From JADIYM01 sp964641945 (GTDB lineage Bacteria > Acidobacteriota > Blastocatellia > UBA7656 > JADIYM01): DNA of 7,008 nt. The notes under the pieces were generated by a model that was not told the origin of the DNA, ran no database searches, and saw only the letters and a program-made list of their open reading frames with translations. This document shows positions 1 to 4,896 of the stretch, one piece after another (positions within the stretch are counted from its first letter, which is position 1; the number at the start of each line of letters is the position of its first letter). The position numbers and the translations under genes are program-made. The DNA is taken from NCBI GenBank assembly GCA_964641945.1, contig CAZXLQ010000270.1:1-7008 (forward strand), in the 5' to 3' direction.

Positions 1-341
1 AACTCCCCGGTTCCGTGTCTGAACTCGCCGATCATTGGACTGTCGAGCGTCCCGTTCGCGCGGTTCCCCCAGTAGATGCTCCATTGCCGGGACTCGGTGT
101 TGTAAAGGCGCAGGGCGAGTCCCTGAATGTGGCCTCGCGGGCTCTCCGCGTCGTACTCCTCGAGGTTCGCAGCGCCGCCCCAGACCCCGCGGGTGACGGT
201 GCTGCCGTCGAACTCCTCCCACTCGGTCGAGCCGGTCAGTGGCTCGACGAGCCGGCGATTGCGGATCTTCCAGGTGCCGATGATGAAGTCGAAATCGGCT
301 CGTCCGTCGTGGGGCTGCACGTCCTGATGTTGCATGGTCAC
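1..341 (-). CDS. DUF1579-like protein, N-terminal part (cut by window edge)
   Basis: This is the first 113 codons of a gene reading leftwards; the C-terminus lies outside the window. The translation contains DFDFIIGTWKIRNRRL (about residues 17-31), then STEWEEFDG, then RLYNTESRQWSIYWGN (about 78-93). This spacing of a DFDF..GxW motif and a later WSIYW-type strand is typical of DUF1579-like beta-rich proteins of unknown function. I recognise the family type but cannot assign a reaction. No signal peptide or membrane segment is visible, so a cytoplasmic location is inferred. The start is chosen as GTG at 341 because GGAGG (complement of 351-355) sits 9 nt upstream. ATG at 335 is in frame but 15 nt from that ribosome binding site. 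The gene is divergent from the cyclophilin gene and shares the 342-666 control region with it. Confidence 0.8.
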   Translation of the reverse strand, partial: MTMQHQDVQPHDGRADFDFIIGTWKIRNRRLVEPLTGSTEWEEFDGSTVTRGVWGGAANLEEYDAESPRGHIQGLALRLYNTESRQWSIYWGNRANGTLDSPMIGEFRHGTGE

Positions 342-446
342 GATTGCGGTCCTCCAGGTTGTCCTTGGTGCACGGGAGCATAGGGGCGGGGCGCCGACAC
401 CGACAGAGCCACTTCATCGAAGGCGTGTGAGTCCACTCCTGGGGAA

Positions 447-490
447 TGCGCGAAGCGCTTTGGAGTGCGGTGTGAAGCACCGCTTTGGAT
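447..490 (+). repeat. REP-like palindromic unit, copy 1
   Basis: This 44-nt unit contains two small hairpins. The first is GCGC-GAA-GCGC at 448-458. The second is GCGGTGT-GAA-GCACCGC at 466-482, 7 pairs with a closing T-G wobble. They flank the linker TTTGGAGT. An inverted copy lies at 543-586, matching 38 of 44 positions. The two-hairpin form, extragenic position and inverted pairing resemble REP/BIME elements. I cannot say from one window whether the unit recurs in the genome. Confidence 0.65.
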
Positions 491-542
491 TGTGTCGCAA
501 AGAACCCACTCCGGCGCCGACGGTCAGGCCCGCGGGAGGCCG

Positions 543-586
543 ATCGAAAGCGGCGCTTCGCGCCGCACTCCAAGGCGCTTTGCGCA
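543..586 (-). repeat. REP-like palindromic unit, copy 2 (inverted)
   Basis: Read on the complement, this unit matches 447-490 at 38 of 44 positions. Its inner hairpin is GCGGCGC-GAA-GCGCCGC, 7 perfect pairs, and its outer one is GCGC-AAA-GCGC. One stem pair is T-A in copy 1 and C-G here, and the closing pair is T-G there and C-G here, so pairing is kept while sequence changes. Two of the other differences are in the linker or the end, and one is in a hairpin loop. The two units could also pair with each other to make one long stem around the 52-nt spacer. Confidence 0.65.
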
Positions 587-614
587 ATGGTTGTGAGTCG
601 GTCGGTCGAGCGAA

Positions 615-644
615 TTGACTCGGAAATTTCCGCGGCGATAGACT
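615..644 (+). promoter_or_regulatory. Possible sigma70-type promoter for the cyclophilin gene
   Basis: TTGACT at 615-620 matches five of six -35 consensus bases. After an 18-nt spacer, TAGACT at 639-644 matches four of six -10 bases. Transcription would start near 651, leaving a short leader before the GTG at 667. The site lies just downstream of the inverted palindromes. This is a pattern match only. Confidence 0.35.
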
Positions 645-666
645 CTCGATCGTTTCTCCTCTAATC

Positions 667-1407
667 GTGTTCAACGACTCAGCCCCACCGCCTTCGTCCA
701 AAGGCCGATTGCTCATCGGCGCGATTGCATTTCTCGTGATCGCGGCCGGCGTGGTGGCTTTTGTCTGGCGGCCTTCGCTTCTCGGACTTGGCTCGGGCAC
801 TGCGCCGACGTCGACATCGAATTCAGGAACGAACGCCTCGCCGGCCCCAGGCCTCTCTGCCACACCCGACAAGGACCAGGTCGCGGTGCTCGAGACGACA
901 TCGGGACGGATCGTATTCGAGTTTCTCCCCGACATTGCGCCGCTGCACACGGTCGCCTTCCAGAACTACTTCCGGTCGGGCTTCTTCGACGGCACGATCT
1001 TTCACCGCGTGATTCCGAAGCAGGCAGTACAGGGAGGCGGCCCGATGTCGAAGGACGACTACCCGTTCGACGACGGCATGGTCCCCGAGACGCTGCGGCG
1101 GATCCCGGCCGAGTTCTCGACCAAGGTCAAGCACACTCGCGGCGTGGTGGCCGCGGCGCATCTCGACGGCGACGTCGACAGCGCGACGAGCCAGTTCTTC
1201 ATCGAGACTCGGACGAACCCGGCGTGGGACGGTCAGTACACGATCTTCGGTCGCGTGATCGAAGGCATGGAGGTCGTCGACCAGATGGTCAACGCCCCGC
1301 TGCGAACTGCACCGAAGCTGCTCGACCGGCCGGCCGACCCGGTCCGCATCACGAAGGCGTACCTCGCACCACGAGATTCGATCAAACCTGCAGGAGCTGC
1401 GCCGTAA
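667..1407 (+). CDS. Membrane-anchored cyclophilin-type peptidyl-prolyl cis-trans isomerase
   Basis: This 246-residue protein should catalyse cis-trans isomerisation of prolyl bonds and help fold exported proteins. A short N-terminus is followed by one hydrophobic segment at about 15-34 without a clear cleavage site, so it is probably a signal anchor. A Ser/Thr/Gly/Pro-rich linker covers about 43-70, and the cyclophilin domain covers about 72-235. Family motifs are visible: FHRVIP (112-117), QGG (122-124), SATSQFFIET and FGRVIEGMEVVD. Arg114 and Gln122 match active-site Arg55 and Gln63 of human CypA. The position of CypA Phe60 is Gln119, and those of Trp121 and His126 appear to be Ala and Tyr. 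The start is GTG at 667, in a frame with a stop at 616-618. No clear ribosome binding site is seen, so the leader may be short. The gene is apparently monocistronic and convergent with the exchanger gene. Confidence 0.92.
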   Translation: MFNDSAPPPSSKGRLLIGAIAFLVIAAGVVAFVWRPSLLGLGSGTAPTSTSNSGTNASPAPGLSATPDKDQVAVLETTSGRIVFEFLPDIAPLHTVAFQNYFRSGFFDGTIFHRVIPKQAVQGGGPMSKDDYPFDDGMVPETLRRIPAEFSTKVKHTRGVVAAAHLDGDVDSATSQFFIETRTNPAWDGQYTIFGRVIEGMEVVDQMVNAPLRTAPKLLDRPADPVRITKAYLAPRDSIKPAGAAP

Positions 1408-1436
1408 GTCGGCTGAGTCGAGCCGACGCGGCTTTT
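1408..1436 (+). terminator. Possible rho-independent terminator after the cyclophilin gene
   Basis: Immediately after the TAA stop, GTCGGCT (1408-1414) pairs perfectly with AGCCGAC (1421-1427) around a 6-nt loop. TTTT follows at 1433-1436 after a 5-nt gap. An alternative, mutually exclusive hairpin AGCCG-ACG-CGGCT (1421-1433) abuts the T run directly. The T run is short, so termination may be weak. The position between convergent genes supports the call. Confidence 0.5.
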
Positions 1437-1437
1437 C

Positions 1438-1451
1438 ATCGCCGCGGCGAT
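1438..1451. repeat. Perfect 14-nt palindrome between convergent genes
   Basis: ATCGCCGCGGCGAT is a perfect palindrome lying 10 nt beyond the exchanger stop codon and just past the T run of the cyclophilin terminator. It could contribute to 3'-end formation for the leftward transcript or be chance in GC-rich DNA. No T run follows it on the minus strand. Confidence 0.4.
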
Positions 1452-1461
1452 CGGGCCGGAC

Positions 1462-2427
1462 CTAACGGAACACGAGCAGGACGAGAAACCCCGCGTAGAC
1501 CGCAACGAGCAATCCGCCTTCTAAGCGGGTGATGACCCGCTCCGTCCTGAGGAAGAGCACGGCAAGGAAGGTCAAGACCGCGAGCAGAATCAGGTCGGTC
1601 CTGAGTGCGTCGTTCGATCCCGAGATCGGCCGGATGAGTCCGGCCGCTCCGAGCACCACGAGCACGTTGAAAATGTTCGAGCCTACGACGTTGCCGACGG
1701 CGATCGCCGAATGCCCTCGAAGGGCCGCGACGAGCGACGCGGCCATCTCGGGGAGCGACGTCCCGATCGCCACTATCGTCAGGCCGACGACGAACTCGCT
1801 CATTCCGAGCCCAAGCGCCAGGCTCACGGCGCCATCGACGAATACCTTGCCGGCGAATAGCAACACAGCGAGGCCGGCTGCGCCCCACGCGGCGAGCTTC
1901 GTTCGGGACGGACCGGACGACGCCGCGATCGAACCTTCGTCCAAGGGCTCGGCGAAGGCCGGATCGGAGTTCCGTCGCGACGAGCGCACCAGAAAGTACG
2001 TGAAGACACACGAGGCGGCAAATAGCAGGCCCGCCTCGATACGTCCTATCGAGCCGTCCCACAGCAGCAGCGGCACGGCGGCGGCTGAGAGGATGAGCAC
2101 AGGCAATTCGCGGTAAACGAGCCCGCCTTCGACGCGCGGTGGCGAAATCACGGCCGTCGCGCCAAGGATCAGTCCGAAGTTGGCGATGTTCGAGCCGAGG
2201 ATGTTGCCGAGCACGAGCTCGCCTCGTCCCTCGAAGGCTGCGCCGCAGGACACGACGAGCTCCGGCGCCGAGGTTCCGTACGCGACGACCGTCAGTCCGA
2301 CGATGATCGGGCGGATGCCGAACGAGCGCGCCAGACCTGCCGTCCCGTACACCAGCCATTCGGCGCCGAAGTAGAGGCCGGCGCCTCCGGCAATCAGCAT
2401 CAGGATGTCGACGATCATTGCGGGCAC
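1462..2427 (-). CDS. Calcium/sodium antiporter, CaCA family (YrbG-like)
   Basis: This 321-residue inner-membrane protein should exchange Ca2+ against Na+ (or H+). It shows the two inverted alpha repeats that define the CaCA family. Repeat 1 has GTSAPE (51-56) and GNILGSN (74-80). Repeat 2 has GTSLPE (222-227) and GNVVGSN (245-251). Glu56 and Glu227 are the ion-binding glutamates expected from NCX_Mj-type exchangers. Hydrophobic segments fill nearly the whole protein, with one polar cytoplasmic-type loop at about 148-178 between the two halves. The length is normal for YrbG-type proteins. The start may be GTG at 2427 or ATG at 2418; a weak GGTGA stands 10 nt before the GTG. The gene is last in a leftward cluster behind the ABC exporter. 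An in-frame 24-codon ORF sits directly upstream, separated by one TAG. Ion specificity cannot be read from sequence. Confidence 0.93.
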   Translation of the reverse strand: MPAMIVDILMLIAGGAGLYFGAEWLVYGTAGLARSFGIRPIIVGLTVVAYGTSAPELVVSCGAAFEGRGELVLGNILGSNIANFGLILGATAVISPPRVEGGLVYRELPVLILSAAAVPLLLWDGSIGRIEAGLLFAASCVFTYFLVRSSRRNSDPAFAEPLDEGSIAASSGPSRTKLAAWGAAGLAVLLFAGKVFVDGAVSLALGLGMSEFVVGLTIVAIGTSLPEMAASLVAALRGHSAIAVGNVVGSNIFNVLVVLGAAGLIRPISGSNDALRTDLILLAVLTFLAVLFLRTERVITRLEGGLLVAVYAGFLVLLVFR

Positions 2428-2430
2428 GAA

Positions 2431-2505
2431 CTATAAGTCACCAGTCGGCTGTGTGGCATCGCTTGACCGGTTTCCCTCAGACGCATCGGCCTCTCCAACG
2501 GTCAT
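2431..2505 (-). CDS. 24-codon bridging ORF, small peptide or coupling leader
   Basis: This ORF starts with an ATG whose A is the last base of the TGA stop of the upstream permease (TGATG), a classic coupling arrangement. It ends with TAG only 3 nt before the GTG of the exchanger. The peptide is hydrophilic and rich in Ser, Thr, Asp and Glu (MTVGEADASEGN and so on), with no membrane segment or motif. It is in the same frame as the exchanger, so readthrough of the TAG would give an N-terminal extension. It may simply carry ribosomes across the 77-nt gap. Whether the peptide itself is functional is unknown. Confidence 0.35.
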   Translation of the reverse strand: MTVGEADASEGNRSSDATQPTGDL

Positions 2506-3248
2506 CACCAAGCGCCGGCGCGGGCCCTGAAACGGGCCAGCAGCAGCCAGAGAATGCCGACATTGACCGCAAGACCGGCGAAAACGAAACCGACGTACGA
2601 TTCGCCCGCGGTTGCGCACCACAACATCTTCATTGGCCAGAAGCCGGGGACGATCCCGCCGACGAGTTGCCACGGCAAGTCGAGGAAGTAGGCGAAAACC
2701 GGCAGCGTGTTCACGAGGTTGATTATTTTGACGATCGCAAAGCCTGAGACCTTGTTCTCGGCAAACGCCACGAGGAACAGCGCCGTGATGGGTCCGGTCA
2801 CCGACGCGAGCACCGCGATGACCGCCAGGTCGGCGAACGCGATCGGTGCCAGTCCGGCGATCGGATAGCAGACGAGGGTAGCGACGATTCCGATGACTAG
2901 CGGAAGCACTACCCGGTACGTCAGGTAGGTCGAGAGTGGCAGCGGCGTGACCAGCAGCGCCGTCAGCGTCTGGTCGTCGCGCTCGTCGAGCAGCAGGAAC
3001 CCGACGATCATTCCGACGAGTGCAGGCGGCATCATGAGGAAGAAACTCATCAGCAGCCGATCGTAGGCCATTAGATCGAACCCGGCGTTCGTCTCGAGCG
3101 CGTCGGCAAGCACCGGAAGGCCGTACCTGTAGAGCACTGACATCATCAGGGGTCCTAATGCGGACGAGAAAAGCAGGCTGTCTCGCCGCACATTCGCGAA
3201 ATCGATGCGGCCAAGTGCCGAGAGCGTAGATGCGAGATGACTGGGCAT
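2505..3248 (-). CDS. ABC-2 type exporter permease, second subunit
   Basis: This 247-residue membrane protein has about six hydrophobic segments, near residues 27-47, 66-88, 111-130, 138-161, 172-190 and 218-237. Between segments 2 and 3 lies LLLDERDDQTLTALLVTPL (about 85-103). This acidic loop followed by a T.PL motif is typical of ABC-2 permeases of the type paired with DrrA/NatA-like ATPases. It probably forms a heterodimeric transport channel with the neighbouring permease. The ATG at 3248 lies 6 nt after the stop of that permease, with GAGG 4 nt upstream, so the two should be cotranslated. The substrate is unknown; small-molecule or drug efflux is inferred from the gene arrangement. Confidence 0.85.
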   Translation of the reverse strand: MPSHLASTLSALGRIDFANVRRDSLLFSSALGPLMMSVLYRYGLPVLADALETNAGFDLMAYDRLLMSFFLMMPPALVGMIVGFLLLDERDDQTLTALLVTPLPLSTYLTYRVVLPLVIGIVATLVCYPIAGLAPIAFADLAVIAVLASVTGPITALFLVAFAENKVSGFAIVKIINLVNTLPVFAYFLDLPWQLVGGIVPGFWPMKMLWCATAGESYVGFVFAGLAVNVGILWLLLARFRARAGAW

Positions 3249-3254
3249 GGCGCC

Positions 3255-3965
3255 TCAGGCTCCCATTGTTCGAACAACGAATCGGTCGAAGCGATGCCTT
3301 GCCCACACGAACGTCGCCGCGAACCACGCGACGAGACCGCCCAATGCGATTGCGATTTTCCAGTTGGGTTCGACTGCATAGGCGGCCCGCATCAGCACGA
3401 GCGCCATCTCGACCGGGTGCGGCAGGAAGTAGATGCTGTCGACGAACCCGAAATGGCCGACGAGCGGCGCTACGAACACGAACACGTATCCCATCGACGG
3501 GATCAGGAACTCGTTGATCGAGTCGTGCCGGACGATGGCGATGAAGCCAATCATCGTGTAGACCGCAGCCAGAAACGCGCTCGCAGGCAACAGCAACTCC
3601 CACGGCGTCCGGATGCCCGAAAGGAGCGCAACGATGACGAGCGACTCGATCATGGCGAGCGCGGTCAGCGAAATGACCTTCGAGAGCAGGTACTCCGCGT
3701 CGCGCAGCGGTGTGGTCGCGATCGCGGCGAGCGAGCCCTCTCCCTTCTCGAAAAGCACGAGGGCGGCGACGAAGTAGAACGTCGTCAGCAGGAGGTTGCC
3801 TACGACGAACAGCGGCACGATCAATGCTGCGTGAGGACGCAGGGCCTCGGCGAAGAACACGAGCGCGATCGCCCACGCGGCGACGACGATCGCCGTCACG
3901 GCGTAGAGCCCATAGCGGACCTGGAGCCTGGCGTCGAGCCAGATCGCGGTCACGAGCCGCTTCAC
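3255..3965 (-). CDS. ABC-2 type exporter permease, first subunit
   Basis: This 236-residue membrane protein has about six hydrophobic segments, near 20-40, 47-71, 97-117, 123-146, 157-172 and 205-222. FEKGEGSLAAIATTPLRDAE (72-91) is the equivalent of the acidic loop and TPL motif in the second permease, so the two are distant paralogues. The GTG start at 3965 overlaps the ATPase stop by 4 nt (GTGA). A strong GGAGG (complement of 3974-3978) lies 8 nt upstream, inside the ATPase gene, which fixes this start. The subunit should join the ATPase and the second permease in one exporter. The ATPase-permease-permease order and sizes are like the Rv2688c-Rv2687c-Rv2686c fluoroquinolone exporter, but I cannot confirm the substrate. 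Confidence 0.87.
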   Translation of the reverse strand: MKRLVTAIWLDARLQVRYGLYAVTAIVVAAWAIALVFFAEALRPHAALIVPLFVVGNLLLTTFYFVAALVLFEKGEGSLAAIATTPLRDAEYLLSKVISLTALAMIESLVIVALLSGIRTPWELLLPASAFLAAVYTMIGFIAIVRHDSINEFLIPSMGYVFVFVAPLVGHFGFVDSIYFLPHPVEMALVLMRAAYAVEPNWKIAIALGGLVAWFAATFVWARHRFDRFVVRTMGA

Positions 3966-4816
3966 GCGAGCGTCCTCCCGGTGAGCTGAATGAAAATGTC
4001 CTCGAGCGTCGTCTCCTGCGTGTGGATAGTCTGGACGGCACGGTCGCGCAGGGTCGCGAGAAACTCCGTATTGTCGCCGAGTCCTTCTAGCGGAAACTCG
4101 CGCGTTTGGAATCCTCCAGGGCCATCGCTTTCCACGCGGACGAATCGGCGGCCGTGGCGGAGCTTGAGGGCCCGAGGCGCATCGACGAGCTCGATGCGCC
4201 CATCGACGAGAAAAGCGACGCGATCGCAGAGCTCGTCGGCGATGTGCATGTTGTGCGTGGTCAGGACGACGGTCGTGCCTGCGTCGCGGCGCCGGCGCAC
4301 TAGGTCGCGCACGAGCCGGCTCGTCACGGGATCGAGACCCGACGTCGGCTCGTCCAGAAACAGCAGCTCGGGACGGTTGAGCATGGCGCGGGCCACGTTC
4401 AGTCGCAGCCGCATGCCTTTCGAAAACTGCGCGACGCGCTTGTCGGCGTCGTCCGAGAGACCCACGGCGTCGAGCAACTCGCCCGGATCCTCGGTCGCCC
4501 CGGAATAGAAACCGCGAAAGGCGGCAAGGTTTTCGCGCGCCGTAAGCTTGAGGTAGTGATTCGGAAGCTCGAACGAGACGCCGATGCGTTCGTAGAAGTC
4601 GTTTCCCCAGTCGTGTAGGTCACGATCGAAGATCCGGACCGAGCCTTGGTAGTCGCGAAGCAGCCGTATGAGGATCTTCTGTGCAGTGCTCTTCCCGGCG
4701 CCGCTCGGTCCGAGGAATCCGAAGATCTCGCCGCGCCCGACGTGAAAATCGATGGAGCGAAGAGCGGGTTCGCGTGTAGCCGGATACTGGAACGTGAGCT
4801 CGCGGACGTCGATCAT
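3962..4816 (-). CDS. ABC transporter ATP-binding protein (ABC-2/DrrA-like exporter)
   Basis: This 284-residue cytoplasmic ATPase energises the two permeases encoded downstream. Walker A is GPSGAGKST (36-44), the signature region is FSKGMRLRL (131-139), Walker B is LLFLDEP (151-157) with catalytic Glu156, the D-loop is SGLD (159-162), and the H-loop His is 188. The Q-loop position falls in VSFELPNHY, where my alignment puts Glu83 instead of Gln. The C-terminal region of about 80 residues ends with TTLEDIFIQLTGR, a common ending in this exporter subfamily. The start is ATG at 4816; only a weak TAGG lies 8 nt upstream. It is the first gene of the exporter set, and its stop overlaps the next start. 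The 80-nt gap to the upstream protease gene could hold a promoter, though I saw no clear one. Confidence 0.95.
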   Translation of the reverse strand: MIDVRELTFQYPATREPALRSIDFHVGRGEIFGFLGPSGAGKSTAQKILIRLLRDYQGSVRIFDRDLHDWGNDFYERIGVSFELPNHYLKLTARENLAAFRGFYSGATEDPGELLDAVGLSDDADKRVAQFSKGMRLRLNVARAMLNRPELLFLDEPTSGLDPVTSRLVRDLVRRRRDAGTTVVLTTHNMHIADELCDRVAFLVDGRIELVDAPRALKLRHGRRFVRVESDGPGGFQTREFPLEGLGDNTEFLATLRDRAVQTIHTQETTLEDIFIQLTGRTLA

Positions 4817-4896
4817 CGGCGTAGCCTACGTCGTTGCAGGCGCACGGCATAGACCCGGGGGGCCAGGATGCGTCCGCCCGTGTGATGCGAGCAGCG
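4817..4896. other. Gap between protease and ABC exporter genes
   Basis: These 80 nt separate two same-strand genes. They are GC-rich, with no convincing terminator hairpin plus T run on the minus strand and no clear promoter. Cotranscription of the protease with the exporter is therefore possible but not shown. Confidence 0.4.

Larger units (their letters stand above)
342..666. other. Divergent intergenic region
   Basis: This gap of about 325 nt lies between the leftward DUF1579-like gene and the rightward cyclophilin gene. It holds a ribosome binding site for the left gene (351-355, complement), two inverted REP-like units (447-490 and 543-586) with a GC-rich 52-nt spacer, and a possible promoter for the cyclophilin gene (615-644). 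Reading frames here either open in both directions across the palindromes or have no family-like sequence, so I see no gene. A TATGCT (complement of 377-382) could be a -10 box for the left gene, but I found no convincing -35 box. Confidence 0.6.

Noticed and set aside
447..586. CRISPR array or attenuator in the repeat region
   Set aside because: There are only two units and they are inverted, not direct, with one spacer. There is no T run or leader-peptide arrangement to support attenuation.
414..950. 178-codon minus-strand frame across the repeats and the cyclophilin start
   Set aside because: It crosses two palindromes and the antisense of the cyclophilin N-terminus. It has no motif and no plausible start context.
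1436..2359. 307-codon minus-strand frame over the exchanger gene
   Set aside because: It is out of frame with the CaCA exchanger, which has both alpha repeats. The alternative translation is Arg-rich and featureless.
3237..3989. 250-codon open frame on the plus strand, very rich in Asp, Glu and Arg
   Set aside because: It lies opposite the first permease. The alternating charged composition is what an antisense frame of a hydrophobic membrane protein gives.
2431..4041. 536-codon open frame on the minus strand
   Set aside because: It is Arg-rich with no recognisable motif and lies in another frame over both permease genes, whose translations have clear membrane segments and family motifs. 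Only its last 24 codons, which fall outside the permeases, are treated separately.
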